Below, piece after piece: positions 38,282-49,562 of a stretch of DNA of 64,000 bases. The DNA is from Chinchilla lanigera (taxonomy: Eukaryota; Chordata; Mammalia; Rodentia; Chinchillidae). The notes under the pieces were generated by a model. It was not told the origin of the DNA and made no database searches. It saw only the letters and a program-made list of their open reading frames with translations. Positions within the stretch are counted from its first letter, which is position 1; each line of letters starts with the position of its first letter. The stretch is taken from the NCBI RefSeq assembly GCF_000276665.1, contig NW_004955423.1:8666157-8730156 (forward strand), in the 5' to 3' direction. The translations under genes were made by a program, and so were the position numbers.

Positions 38282-39130
38282 CAGTCATTCACTCCTTAAC
38301 AATGGTGATACATTCTAGGAAATCCATCAGTAGGCAATTTTATCATTGTTCCAATATCATAGAGTGTACGTACACAGGCCTAAAGGGTATAGCCTATCAT
38401 ACACCTAGGTGATAGGGCATACATCCATATATGCAAAGGGAAAGAAAGCAAAGGAGAGAAGGGGCGGTAGAAGGGAGTGGGGAGTTGGAAAAAGAAAGAC
38501 AGAGAGGAAGAGGAGAAAGGAAAACATCTGCTACTCCTAGGGCTATGATGAATGAAATAATGTAAGATTAAATCAAGCACAAGGGAAAATTATGCAATCA
38601 AGAGACTCTGTAATCACAAAATGTGTGACACTGCTTCCAGCATAACAAAGCACATTGTTTTGTAGCAAACATTTTTTACATGTAGGCGTATACTCTGCAA
38701 TAACAATAAAAGTATAGTATAGGCGGGCATGGCGTCATACATCTGTAATCCCAGCACTCTGGGAGGCTGAGGCAAGCAGATCATAAATTGAGCCCAGCTT
38801 GGGCAACTTAGTAGCTTATCAAGATCTTATCTCAAGATAAAAAATATTTTTAAATATCTGGGTATATATCTCTGTGTGAAGGCTCTAGGTTTAATCCCTA
38901 ATACAAAAAAGTATGGCATAGTGAACACATAAACCAGTAACACAGTTATTTATTATCAAGTATTATATACTCTATGTAACTGTATATGCAATACTTAAAC
39001 AACAGGCAGGACAGTGGGTTTATTTACACTAGCATAAGCACAAATGCATGAGTAATACAGTGCTATACAATATTATGAGAGCTATAAAGCTACTAGGAGT
39101 AGAAAATGTGATTCACTGTTTTCCAAAATG
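38282..39130 (+). mobile_element. DNA transposon relic (Tigger-like), split by a SINE
   Basis: It begins CAGTCATTCACTCCTTAAC, then 'catagagtgtacgtacacaggccta' and 'gtatagcctatcatacacc'. After the SINE it resumes 'aaccagtaacacagttatttattatcaagtattatatactctatg' and 'gtgggtttatttacactagc'. This is the landmark order of a mammal-wide cut-and-paste transposon with CAGTCA-type ends. The exact family is uncertain. Confidence 0.55.
38722..38906 (+). mobile_element. B1-ID composite SINE
   Basis: A B1 monomer ('ggcgggcatggcgtcatac', 'ccagcactctgggaggctgagg') is joined through an A/T-rich linker to an ID-like monomer ('ggctctaggtttaatccctaatac'). The 14-bp target-site duplication AAAAGTATAGTATA (38708-38721) against AAAAGTATGGCATA (38907-38920) has two mismatches. 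The duplication brackets both halves, so they moved as one unit. Confidence 0.8.
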
Positions 39131-40324
39131 TCATTACGTGGCTCATATAGCAGTCTCTTTACAGATGCAATCGAGCTCAGGTGAGGTTATACTGGATGAG
39201 GATGATCCCTTCATTCAATGGCTATGCTCTATGACAAGGAAATGTGGACACAGAGGCAGAGGAGAACATAATGAAGGAGCGTCTGTGAAGATGGAGACAG
39301 GTTTCAAGTGTTGCTGCCTCAGGGAAGGAGATCAGCAGTTGCGATAACTACCAGGAAGTCAAAAGAGACAAGGAAAAACTCCTCCCTAGGGCCTTCAGAA
39401 AGAGCATGGTCCTTCTGATTTGGGACAGCTAGCCTCCAGGTCTATGAGAGAACCTGTTCTGTTGTTGTAAGCCACCTAGTTTGTAGTAACTTGTTAGGGC
39501 AGCCCTAGGAAAGGAATATACCCATCGAGATGTGTCACATATCAAACAGTGTCATCCTTAACCACTATCACATGCTGCCTCATGTTTGTAGCACCTAAAC
39601 TGTATTCTTCGAAACACATTTATCAGACACTGTATATTTCATACAGGGAAGCAAATGGTGCTCCTAGAAGTTCAGGTGGAGGAGCCCACATGAGGGGATG
39701 GAGAAAAGGTGGAATCATTGCAAGGTATACAATAGCCAGGCCTCTTTTTTTTGAAATGTCCAGTCTTACATATCTCTGTGGTATGATGCCTGACAGCAGA
39801 GAAGGGAAAAAAGGAGTTTGCTAACGAAGGGAACAGGATGCATTAGATAGCAAGAATTGGGAACTGTGAGACCTGCTACCGTGTAGCTCTGTGATCTGCA
39901 CATGGCATTCAGATGTGGTTGCTTTGATCCAGACAACTGGTCTTGGGAACATTGAGAACACAGTCTAAAAAGGAAAATATTAAATGTTTATTTATTTAAA
40001 AATACCTCTCATCTCACTCAAGCCCTCTTCCTTATTTTACTACTCAGGCTTCTGACCCAGACCAGATACTTAATCCTTTTAGCGAGCCAAATAGATAAGT
40101 ACATGAATATTCAGAAGAGAAGATCAGAGATGCCAGAAATGAAATGATGGTCAAAGATAAAGAGTCAGAGGTACAGTAAGGGGCATCAAAGAAGACACGA
40201 GGATCAGTGATTTCTGCCACTAATACTTGGTAATTAAAAGCCACAGCAGAAGCAAATGGGGCCTTATATCAATACATGTTAAACTTGGTAGTGAATGGTG
40301 TTAAATTCCTTATATTTAGGTGAG
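39131..40324. other. Intergenic, unassigned
   Basis: I see no gene or nameable repeat in this stretch. The reading frame at 39048-39347 overlaps the transposon relic and has no domain. Confidence 0.5.
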
Positions 40325-40688
40325 TGTTATGATTTATATCTAGATGTCCCCCCCCCAGCCTTATACACTCACAAGTGGGGCTTTGGGGAGGTGATTAGAT
40401 TCTGGGTGTGATACTCATCAGTGGAGTAGTCCATTGAGGAGTTTATAATGAAGCCTGGTCCAAGGAGTGTGTCACTGGGGGTGTGGCCTGGAAGGTATAT
40501 TTCCCTCCTTTCTCCTTTGATCCCTCTTCCTGCTTCCTGTCCGCCATGCCATAAGCAACCCTCCTCTGCCATTCCATTCTGCCTCGGACTGAAACCACTA
40601 CAAACTGAACCAAAATAAACCTTCTATTCCCCTTAATTTGCAAGAGTCAGGTATTGTGTCTCAGGGACAAAGAAAGTAATTGAAGACA
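40325..40688 (+). mobile_element. MaLR-type solo LTR
   Basis: It begins TGTTATGATTTATATCTAG and ends GTAATTGAAGACA, giving TG...CA termini. The flanking 5-mers GTGAG (40320-40324) and GTGGG (40689-40693) differ at one base, consistent with the 5-bp duplication of ERVL-MaLR insertions. Confidence 0.8.
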
Positions 40689-41099
40689 GTGGGTTTGAAA
40701 TGTTTTGTTTTAAAAAGAACAGCAATCTCAAACTGGTGTGTCACACAAACAACTTTCGAATCCCTTGCTTGCTGAGTTCTGAGCTCTCTCCTTCATCAGC
40801 AAAGATGATGGGGTCGTAGTGAAACCCTTCATGCCTATGTGCAAACAGACCTGTACAGCCCTTAGGAACAGAACCTGTGGAAATATATAAGAAAAGTCAT
40901 AAAATATGCATTTTCTTGGGCTCTGTACTCCTGTTTCTGGGACTTTATACAGGGCAGTGATATTTAAGAGAAAAAAGGGTGCAGAATATTCAGAGGAAAA
41001 ATCCTGTGCAGTGAGGAGGGAAGAAAGTTCTGACAAATACTTTCTATCCATAACAAATTAGAAAATATAAGGTAAAACGGGGCACGCACAATTAAATCA
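40689..41099. other. Intergenic, unassigned
   Basis: Nothing recognisable. The minus-strand frame at 40728-41051 (107 codons) has no domain I can identify. Confidence 0.5.
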
Positions 41100-41795
41100 A
41101 ATCACCACCTCATTTCTCTTCCAAATGTTCTCCCCACCCTCACTGCCACCCGCCTGGTCTGAATGACCACCTCCAGGGCCTTGGATTATGGTGATAGCTC
41201 CCTAACTCATCGCCTGTCTTCCAACTTCCTGCCCCTCAGCACACCAGTGAAAGTGCCCCTTTCGCCTCATAAATCGGATCGCATCACTCTGCTCAGAAGC
41301 CTCCAGTGGCTTCCCATATGACTCAGAGCCAACCCATATGACTCAGAGTGAAGTCAGGGCCAACTCTGACAGTGCACACTGGGGTCTGTCTCCTTCCTAT
41401 CCACACTGTTCATTAACCCTGCCCTCCACTCCCAGTGCTCCTTCCCCATGTCCACCTGCCGCGCTCTGCACTTCGAGTGGGAACTCAAATCCCGCTTCTC
41501 AGTGAGGTCTCCACGGACTGCCACATTTTACATTCTAACACGTTACACAGCCTCGTCCTGTTCCTCTGCTTTACTGTTTTCTCTTAGCATTTGTCAGCTT
41601 CTAATGTATTAAAGAATTTACATTTTAAAAACTTCAAATGCCTACCTCTCCTGCCCAAACATACATACTCCAGAATATAAATTCCACAAGGAAAGGGAGT
41701 TTTATTTTTGTTCTCAGTTGTTTTCCCAGCACCTAGAACAGTGTCTGGAACATAGCTGATATTCAGTAAATAGTTACTGAATGAAGAACAAGAGG
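41100..41795 (+). mobile_element. L2 LINE 3' end
   Basis: Classic L2 ORF2 C-terminal and 3'UTR landmarks run in sense order: 'cactctgctcagaagcctccagtggcttccc', 'actccagaatataaattccac', 'cagcacctagaacagtgtctggaacatag' and 'cagtaaatagttactgaatgaa'. One of the best preserved ancient repeats in the window. Confidence 0.85.
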
Positions 41796-41850
41796 TAAGT
41801 AAACTGGGTTATAACAAGATGATGGAGGATTAAGCAATCAGAAAAAAAGG

Positions 41851-42027
41851 TGTTGTTTTTTTTTTTGGTTTTGTTTTGTTTTTGCCTTTTTGAGATGGGG
41901 TCTCACTATGCAGTTCAGGCTGGCCTTGAGCTCACTTTGTAGACCACACTGGTCTCCAACTTGCAACGATCCTCTTGCCTCAGCTTCCCGAGTGCTGGGA
42001 TTACAGGCATGTGCCACCACGCCCGGC
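41851..42027 (-). mobile_element. B1 SINE, minus strand
   Basis: A near-consensus complement ends 'gcatgtgccaccacgcccggc'. The target-site duplication ATCAGAAAAAAAGG (41837-41850) against ATCAGAAAAAAGG (42028-42040) differs by one A. Confidence 0.9.
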
Positions 42028-42139
42028 ATCAGAAAAAAGGTTGTACTTGTGCTATGTATCAATATGGAAAAGGCATATGCCAGAAGCAAAAGCCCTGTGT
42101 TGTGATCAAAACTACATAGGTGTGACTCTGGCAACATTA

Positions 42140-43118
42140 CTCTTTTCTTCCTTCAATCAGATTTTATTGGTACATTTTAAATATACATAATAATGACTGT
42201 TATGGTTTGTGTCTGGATGTCCCCCTAAAGCCTCATGCAATCATGGGTACAGGCTTCTACAGTTTATGACTGATTCATGGTCCAACGCTGGGATTATGGG
42301 TGTGAGTGGTACATCTGCTCTGGGACAGATATTTGCATACAATGTAAGGGAGGGAGAGGTTGCTTGCCGCTCACTCCTCCCTTTTGCTCTTGTTGCTTTG
42401 CTGTTTTCTGCCACCATGAACTATTGTCCTCTGCCATGTGCCACTATGCCTTGGAGCCAGCTGATTACAGACTGAAATCTTCACAAACTGTGAGCTAAAT
42501 AAACCGTTCCTCCCTTAATTCTGGGTGTCAGGTATTTTGTCTCAGCTACGACAGAAAAGTAACTAAGACAATGACATTCATCACAGAGAATTTGCACCTG
42601 TACATGATACAACTTGATTCTTTTTTTCCCCATTCCCCTACCCTCCCTTCAACACCTCCTCCCCTCCCCATTTTCAAAAGCTTAGTTTCCATTTTTTTCC
42701 TTTTTTCCTCACTTTAACTTTTCCCTTCTTTCCTTTCTCCCTCTTCCCTCCTTTGTTCCCCTCCCCATTTGTACATTTTCTTCCTATTTCATAATACCTA
42801 GAATATATTTCAGTCTGCATTTATGTTTTTGGTTTCTCACACCAGAGAAAATATTTATATGTCTTTCTGATTTGTTCACTTAAGAGTATAGTCTCAAGGT
42901 ACATCCATTTACCTAGGAATGTCTCAAGCTTATCCTTCTTTATGGTAGAGTAGCAATCCATTGTATATATATATATAAAAAAATAATACACATCTTCTTT
43001 ACCCATTCACCAGGTGGATGGGCATTTGGGCTGTTTCCAAGATTTGCTATTACAAACTATGCTGCCATAAACATGGGAGTGCCTATATCTCTGTGGTATG
43101 ACGCTTTTAATTCTTTCT
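42140..43118 (-). mobile_element. L1 3' end, minus strand, split by an LTR
   Basis: On the minus strand the segment 42821-43006 encodes a degenerate ORF2 C-terminus (CYSTIKKDKLE ... WMYLETILLSEQ), typical of L1. Downstream on the minus strand lies a purine-rich 3'UTR (42590-42780 in complement). A solo LTR at 42198-42570 interrupts the 3' end. Confidence 0.8.
42198..42570 (+). mobile_element. Intact MaLR solo LTR with 5-bp duplication
   Basis: It starts TGTTATGGTTTGTGTCTGG and ends AAGTAACTAAGACA (TG...CA). The flanking 5-mers are identical, ATGAC at 42193-42197 and 42571-42575. It carries an internal AATAAA-type signal ('gagctaaataaacc'). This is a clean recombined solo LTR. Confidence 0.9.
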
Positions 43119-43154
43119 ATCTAGAGTTTATCATGGCTTTTGTATACATCACTT

Positions 43155-43260
43155 TTGTTTGTTTGTTTGTATGTAGTCCAGAGTGACCTTGAACTCAGTA
43201 AGTAGCCCAGGCTCAGCCTCCCATTTGCTGGGATTACCAGGGTGCACCAGGACACCAGGT
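43155..43260 (-). mobile_element. Old B1-like SINE, minus strand
   Basis: 'gtccagagtgaccttgaactcag', 'cagcctcccatttgctgggattacc' and 'gtgcaccaggacacc' are a degraded B1 complement. Confidence 0.65.
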
Positions 43261-43749
43261 CTCCACTGTTGATTAGAATACCCTTCTGGGCAGTCATCTG
43301 TTCATCAGTCTCTGCCAATAAAATGGAGAACTCTTATAACACAAGATGCCTAGAACACATTAGTGAGCGCTCAACGTTTGAGTAATAAAACATGATAATG
43401 AACAAATAATAAATTGAGTATATAATGTGTCAAGTACCTCTAAGAACTTTATATATGCTCCGGCAGCTCTATAAGGTAAATTTGTCTTCGTTACAAGATT
43501 AATATTGAGGGAAAAATATATTTATATGACCGAAAAGTATACAAATGTTACATAGTGCCAAAGTGGTGGGACTGTAGGTAATTTTTCGCTTACAAAATTT
43601 TAATACTATAATTATATAACATCATACAGAATTATATATTACTGTAATACTATGTGTGTGCACGTGTACATGTACGTGTTTGTGTGTGACAAAATAATTT
43701 AAAAACATGAATGGGCAAAAACAGCAACAGGAAACTGTAGGGCAGGGTC

Positions 43750-44720
43750 TGGGGCAAGGAGAGAACCCGGAAGGAACCTACAAGCCCAGACGCGACTCAC
43801 CTAAGATAGCAAGCCGCCGAGACCTCGAGCGACAGCCGGGCTGGGCAGCGACGGCCCCACCCCCGGAAACGCTTCCTTATCCGGAGGCCAACCGGCTGCC
43901 TAATGCAAACTACGGGAGGGGGCGTGGCTTGAGGTGACGCCTGCTGTGGGCGGAACCACGCCTGTATGGCTCCGGCCGCGAGGGCCAGGACAAGACCTTG
44001 TAGGCTGACACTGATTGGCTGCCTTGGAGACGGGGCGGGCTCTTTGGGTAGACCCTCTTCGTCGAGGGGCGGAGCCTAGGTCTGAGCCTCTAGGAGAGGG
44101 AAGTTGCGGCTCAGCTCTGAGCCCTGCGTCGCTAGGCGTAGGTCTTCGGCGCCGTGACCCCCAGAGGCGGAGCCGGAAGCGTTACGGCTCGACCCCCGAG
44201 CCTTCCGATTTTCCAGGGGGGCGGCCGTCTTCGCCGCGAGCTGCTCCACCTCTTCTTCTCCCAGTTAGCGGGAGGCCAAAGCCCCCAGTCAGGGCGGGGC
44301 GGCGCAGCCCCTGCTGCGGCTCCCGGAAGAGGCGCCATCTCCCGCCTCCGCCATGGAGCCCACCGCGCCGTCCCTCACGGAGGAGGACCTCACGGAGGTG
44401 AAGAAGGACGTGAGTAGCGCTTCGAGCCGGGCGCCGCGGGGCGGGCGGGGGCGGCGGAAACGGAGCCGGGGGCCCTGCAGGGGCCGAAGGTCCGGACACC
44501 TGAGGACGGCGGCGGCGAGCCGTGCAGACTTGGTGGAAGGGCTCCCCCACGGCCCGTTGATCTACTTTTAAACCACTGGACGCAGGGCTTGGATTTTTAA
44601 ACTGCGTCCTGAGGATTTTCCTCGCCGTCGCCGTCTTGCCCCTTCCTCCCTGCCCCTCCGGATTGCCCCGCCCGCCCTGCGCTCCTGGAGCTGCGTCGCG
44701 AGGGCGCCGCGGTTCAGTTT
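43750..44720. promoter_or_regulatory. BCL10: BCL10 CpG-island promoter
   Basis: A sharp rise in G+C and CpG spans the BCL10 first exon. Visible elements are GC/CACCC boxes (GGGGGCGTGGC at 43918, GGGCGG near 43949, GGGGCGGGC at 44032, GGGGCGGAGCC at 44066), an inverted CCAAT box (ATTGG at 44014-44018), an octamer-like ATGCAAAC at 43903, and an ETS-type CCGGAAG at 44173. There is no TATA box. The transcription start is not determined; human BCL10 has a several-hundred-base 5'UTR. An antisense transcript is known upstream in human, but nothing here shows one. Confidence 0.8.
44353..44409 (+). CDS. BCL10: BCL10 coding exon 1
   Basis: It encodes the first 19 residues (MEPTAPSLTEEDLTEVKKD), identical to what I know of human BCL10. 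The ATG sits in a strong context (CCGCCATGG). The donor is GAC/GTGAGT, phase 0. BCL10 is a cytosolic CARD adaptor. CARMA1/CARD11, CARD9 and CARD10 seed its CARD into helical filaments that recruit MALT1 and TRAF6 and activate NF-kB downstream of antigen and C-type-lectin receptors. Lys17, a reported ubiquitin acceptor, lies here. A GTG-initiated frame covering this region in another register is a GC-rich shadow. Confidence 0.97.
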
Positions 44721-45934
44721 CCACCTGGAGGCTGAAAGCCTGGGCTGCTGGCCCGGTGTGGTGCAAAAGCTGGACCAGATGAAGGGTCCCGAGCGGAGGA
44801 GCAGATATGTGAAACTGTTTTGCAAAGGGGGCTGGGGAAAGCTCCACAGCTGAGAGCAGCTTGGAATTCCCCTAGTAAGCGGACACCCACGTATTTAAGT
44901 GGGGAGGGGTGAGTACATGTAGCTGAGGATTGATTTACAGGTGAACGCTGGAAATATTCAAGGGCCAAGTTACGCTCTTCTGCATGAATGGTGCTGAGCT
45001 GTACAAAACTTAATTTTTTTTTTTAAAGAATAGCTTTGTTGAGGTGCAGCTGGTTTCTTGTTCTTTTGCTTTTAGCCGTTTTGCCAGATGAGACCTCAAT
45101 GAACACCGTTAAAGCGCTTCATGCGAATTCAAACGAAAATCAAACTCAACAGGAACACAGTACATTTACCAAATCGTCTTTGTAAAACTTGACCTCACAG
45201 CAATTTCTGGATGTTGACCTACTTCAGATGCCTTTTTCTTCCGTCTCCTGTGAAGTTTGTTACACTTTTTCTCATAATTGCAGTTGATACGACTCACTAG
45301 CAGAAGGCAACTGGATCTGACTGGAACTCGTGTCTTAGGTTCTTCATTCAGCAGAGATTTATGGCGCACTTACCACATGGCAAGAAATGTCCTTCTGCCT
45401 GGGAGGAGGCAAAAGATGAGGAGCAGACACCCATGCTTTTCGTTCTAGTTGAGAAAAACTGGAGTATTGTTAACTGCTATAGAATAAGTGTTGTCTTATT
45501 TAAGGTACCAGTAAAATTATGAATTGAAAGAGTTTAGGCTTACTGTGTTCCAGATTTTTGTGTCACATCATTTTCAAATTTCCCACTTTCCATCTTCACA
45601 ACCTCAAAGGGAGACAATTGTTGTTTGCATTTTACATCTGTTGAAATAGAATTTGAGAGAGTACAAGCCAGAAGAAGTAAGACCTGCAAAGAGGGCCTTC
45701 CAGACCTTTGTACTTCTTGGTTTATTGATGTTACTCATCTCCATGATTTCAGTTTACAGTTTGGTCAGAAATTCATTACCTGGAGGAGACTATAGATGTA
45801 TTTCAGGAGGCCTGTGAAAAACTACATTTTTTTCCTTAGATGTTTGCCATATTTTCAAAATGGTTTGCAACCTTAGCAAGTTTAAAAACTGTGCAGTAAA
45901 AAAAAATTAAAATAAAATAAAAAATAAAATTTGT

Positions 45935-46015
45935 GCAGAGGTTGTAGCTCAGTGATAGAATATTTGTCCAGCATGTTTGGGACTCTAGTTTCAATTCCTA
46001 GCACCACAAAAGAAG
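45935..46015 (+). mobile_element. Older ID-type SINE
   Basis: 'gcagaggttgtagctcagtgatag' and 'tagtttcaattcctagcacc' with an A-rich tail, diverged. Confidence 0.7.
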
Positions 46016-46042
46016 AAAAAAGTTTAAAAATTGTCTTCCACA

Positions 46043-46171
46043 GGTTTGGCGTGGTGGCGCATGCCTGTAACCCCAGCACTTGGGAGGCTGCAGCAGGCGA
46101 ATCTCCTTGAGTATAAGGCTAGCCTTATAGCCTTATAGTTCCAGGACAGCCTGAACTACATAGCAGAAAAA
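46043..46171 (+). mobile_element. B1 SINE with 16-bp duplication
   Basis: The body is 'ggtttggcgtggtggcgcatgc' to 'cctgaactacatagc' with an A tail. The target-site duplication AAAATTGTCTTCCACA (46027-46042) against AAAATTGTCCTCCACA (46172-46187) has one mismatch. An internal 'gccttatagccttatag' slip is present. Confidence 0.9.
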
Positions 46172-46324
46172 AAAATTGTCCTCCACATATTTGAACTTCT
46201 TTCTCAACTCTAGGCCCTTATTTCCAAACATGTACTAGAAATCTAGTTTTTTATATCCTGCAAGTCAGTTTGTGTTTTCACAAATTGAATTTTTCACTCA
46301 TTCTTTCCTTAAAGTTGCTTGCTG

Positions 46325-46850
46325 TTCCTTCTGCATGGTCTGTCTTGATGAGTGGTGTTCAGTAGTCCCTTAAAGGACAGCTTTCTGTCTGAGGTTTTCC
46401 TGTCTGTGGTTTCAGTTACCTTTGGTCAAACATGGCCTGAAAATATTTAATGGAAAATTACAGAAATTCATAAGTTTTAAATTGTGCATTGTCCTAAGTC
46501 TTAGCCCATTGAGCCCCCTCTGGCCAGAGTTGGGAGTCATCCCTTTGTCCAGTGTATTCATGTTGTATGCAAACCTGCCCGTTAGTCCCTTACTAGCTGT
46601 CAAGGTTTTGTACTGTCTGAGGTTCTAGGCATCTCCAGAGGGTCTTGGTACTTAGTGTGGGAGTAGTGAATCACCACCTCACTTCCTGGAAACTCCCACT
46701 TCACAATCTTCTTCTTCCCTATCTAGTGTTTACCTTGACTTTTTGGTTGAATTCAGTTCATATTAATACATGTGAATTACATGGTACTGTAAAGCTAATA
46801 ACATAGTCAATTTTAAGTGTTAAAATTGGAAAAAACTAAGAAGTAATCCT
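46325..46850 (+). mobile_element. Tigger/pogo-type DNA transposon 5' fragment
   Basis: Landmarks of the Tigger 5' end appear in order: 'tgtggtttcagttacctttggtcaa', 'gaaaatatttaatggaaaattacagaaattcataagttttaaattgtgcat', 'atccctttgtccagtgtat' and 'cccgttagtcccttactag'. No transposase frame remains. Confidence 0.75.
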
Positions 46851-47206
46851 AATTTCTTGGGGGGGAGGAAGATAAGCATAAAATGATCATTTTAAATCAC
46901 AAAAGAAGTGCAATGAATTTTAACACTCATCCAAAACATTTTCTACTTGGCACTTAACAGGTGCAGGGTATACAGTATTGAACAGAACATACATGGTTCT
47001 CATCTGCTTCAGACATACAGATCATTAAAGCTGGAAACAAACACGTGCATAATTACAAATTATGGTAGGTTCCATGGAGACAAACAGATGCTAAGATAGT
47101 AATAGGAAATCTACTTGAGACAGTAAGGTTTGGTTACATTTAAACTGATTCCTGAAAAGTAAGAACTGGGGGAAAAACGTTCAAGTAGAATAGAATTTGC
47201 TCTGGA

Positions 47207-47290
47207 CCAGGGCTGGGGATGTAGATCAGAGGCTCAGAGCCTGCCTGGCAAGTGTGAAGCCCTGAGTTTGGTTCCCGGTAACAAAAAAAA
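47207..47290 (+). mobile_element. ID-type SINE with 15-bp duplication
   Basis: The body is 'agggctggggatgtagatcag' to 'gtttggttcccggtaac' with an A tail. The perfect target-site duplication is AGAATTTGCTCTGGA at 47192-47206 and 47291-47305. Confidence 0.92.
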
Positions 47291-47742
47291 AGAATTTGCT
47301 CTGGATCTAAAACTAGCAAGATCTTGATTTGAAAATATTGGAAGAAAGTAGAAGGTAGCCTGAGGTGAGGTTAGGGTGATAGGCTAGAGTTGATTCAGTG
47401 GAGAGCCTCAGTTTCTCTCCAAGTATAGTAGTAGGGGAGAATTATGAAGAATTATGTATTTATTAAAGATCCCTCTGGCTAGTCTGTGGGCTCACAAGTG
47501 AGAGAGTAGGGAAAGCAGTGAAGAGACTCCTGGAATTTATATAGATAAAAGACAAGAGTGATTTGCAGAGTGAATGCAGTGAAGATGGATGGAGCTGCAA
47601 ATATGTTTTTGAAATAAAAGTGATAGGACTTGATGAAATGCATGTGAGAATTGAGAAAGATGGTAGAATCAGAGTAATAAGTAGGAATGTTGATTAGATA
47701 CACCTGGTGTGAAGAGTAGAAGATCGGGGCTAGGAATATGTG

Positions 47743-47943
47743 AGCTGGGTGTGGTAATGCCTGCCTGTAATCCCAGCACTTGGGGAAGCTGAAGCAGGAT
47801 GATTGCAAGTTCAAGCCTAGCCCGGGCAACGAAACTACCTTGCAAGACCCTGCCTCAAAAAAAATTTTTTTTTCTTTAAAAGGACCAGAGGTGTGGCTTA
47901 CTGCAAAGGCCCTGGGTCTCTACTGCCAAAAAAAAGAAAAAGG
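47743..47943 (+). mobile_element. B1-ID composite SINE
   Basis: A B1 monomer ('agctgggtgtggtaatgcctgcc', 'cctgcctc' and an A run) is followed by an ID-like monomer ('accagaggtgtggcttac', 'ccctgggtctctactgcc') and an A-rich tail. Same order as at 38722. Confidence 0.75.
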
Positions 47944-49020
47944 AAATACAGTGTGAAATTGAATTACATCACGTAAGAAGTTTCTCCCTTTAAAGAGGAG
48001 AGTTTTAAAACATGAACAGTTATAGCCCCAGGGACTAGAAGAAAATCAGGAAAGTACGGTATTTATATAAGATAAGAAGAGAGTGGATAAAGGAAGAAGT
48101 GGTCAGCGGTGGCCATGCCGCTGAAAAGTCAAATAGGATGAAGATGATACATTCCCTATTTGACAATCAAGAGGTTGCTGGTGACTTGAAGAAGAGTAGA
48201 GGGAAGAGTAGGGATGAATTGGGCAATGAAGTGAAAGAAGAGACCTGGATGTAGAAAGATAAAATCTATTCACAGGGTGCTACAAGGGCAGAGAGTGTTA
48301 CCTAGCTACCCCTGGGGAGTTAAGGTAACGCTTTTTAAAGGAAGTGACCATGGACATGAATCTTAAAGAATAAATAAGGCTTTAGGATCAGAAAAGAAAG
48401 TAAGACAGAGGTAACAAGTAACTGTAGAATGACAGACAGCAGTTTGAGGTGGAGTAAAGTACCAGGATAGAGGTGGTGAGAAACCAAATTAGGTGGGTAG
48501 GAACCGTATTATCCAGAGTCTTGTCTACCATAATCAGATAGTCATTGTTTTAGTCATTTCTGTGTATCAGTGACTGTACCAAGTCTTTATATAAAGCTAT
48601 CTCACTTTTACCTGTGAGTTACGTTTTTATCCCAAAATTTACAGTGGTTAAATAACTTGCCCACCTGTCACAGGGGTATATGACAGAATCAGGCTTTAAA
48701 ATGAGGTTGATCTAACTCTGGAGCCCCTTCCTTAACTTATCTACTATTCTGCCATGGTTGAGGAACTTTATCGTTTAAGTATTAGCAGAAACAATTTGAA
48801 ATTTTTTAAAAAGTGAATATAACCTCAGTATTAGAATTTATATAACACTTTAGATTTCCATTGTTCTTGAAAAATTGGAAGATCTGTTGAATAATATAAA
48901 GAAACTTGAGAAAAAAGAAGTATAGCTAGCTAGGTTTGTGCTGTTCGTCTGTGCAGAATTTGACAAGCGTCTGAATTAGTGCAGTACTAACAGTAAAGAT
49001 GAAGTGAAGGAGCAGATTAT

Positions 49021-49065
49021 ATGTGTGTGTCTGTCTGTCTGTCTCTGCCTGTCTGTCTGCCTGTT
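49021..49065. repeat. (TGTC)n microsatellite
   Basis: GTGTGTGT grades into imperfect CTGT units. Confidence 0.85.
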
Positions 49066-49446
49066 CTTATATGCATGGACATATTGCAGGACAGATAGAC
49101 CAGGAGTCCTTTGCACACACAGTTCAAATCTTTGGGATGTCTAAATGGAGGAAATCTTGATCATAAACATAAACCTGGGAATCATCGGCAAATAGGTGGT
49201 AATAAGACCATACATGAGATTTTTAAAAATATAATCTTTCCATCTCCACAATTTAAAGTTATACATTCAGCAAGTCTTACATAAGATCATTGCAGCAGTT
49301 TTTTCATTGATCTCCTTTAACAATTTTGGCTACCCCTAGTCCTCAAAATTTTCTTACTGCCTCTTGTTTGTACACATTTGATGACTTCTCCTTTGGAGTA
49401 CAAGGAAATGCATGTTCCTCAGAGTGTTGTAAAAGGACTTTATGGT

Positions 49447-49562
49447 GGCAGGGTGTGGTGGATATGCCTGTAAACCCAGCATTCAGGAAGCTGAAGCTGG
49501 AGAATCACCTCAACTTTGAGGCCAGCCTGAACTACATAGGGAATCCCTGTCTTTAAAAAAGT
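49447..49562 (+). mobile_element. B1-like SINE
   Basis: 'ggcagggtgtggtggatatgcctgtaaaccc' to 'cagcctgaactacatagggaatccctgtc' and a short A tail. Confidence 0.8.

Noticed and set aside
44182..44847. A 221-codon minus-strand open frame antisense to BCL10 exon 1
   Set aside because: It lies in a CpG island where stop codons are rare. It has low-complexity Pro/Arg/Gly composition, and no domain or splice evidence supports it.
47479..47829. A 116-codon minus-strand frame in BCL10 intron 1
   Set aside because: Its start is the complement of a B1-ID SINE ('SSCFSFPKCWDYRQALPHPA' is a typical SINE translation) and the rest is old repeat.
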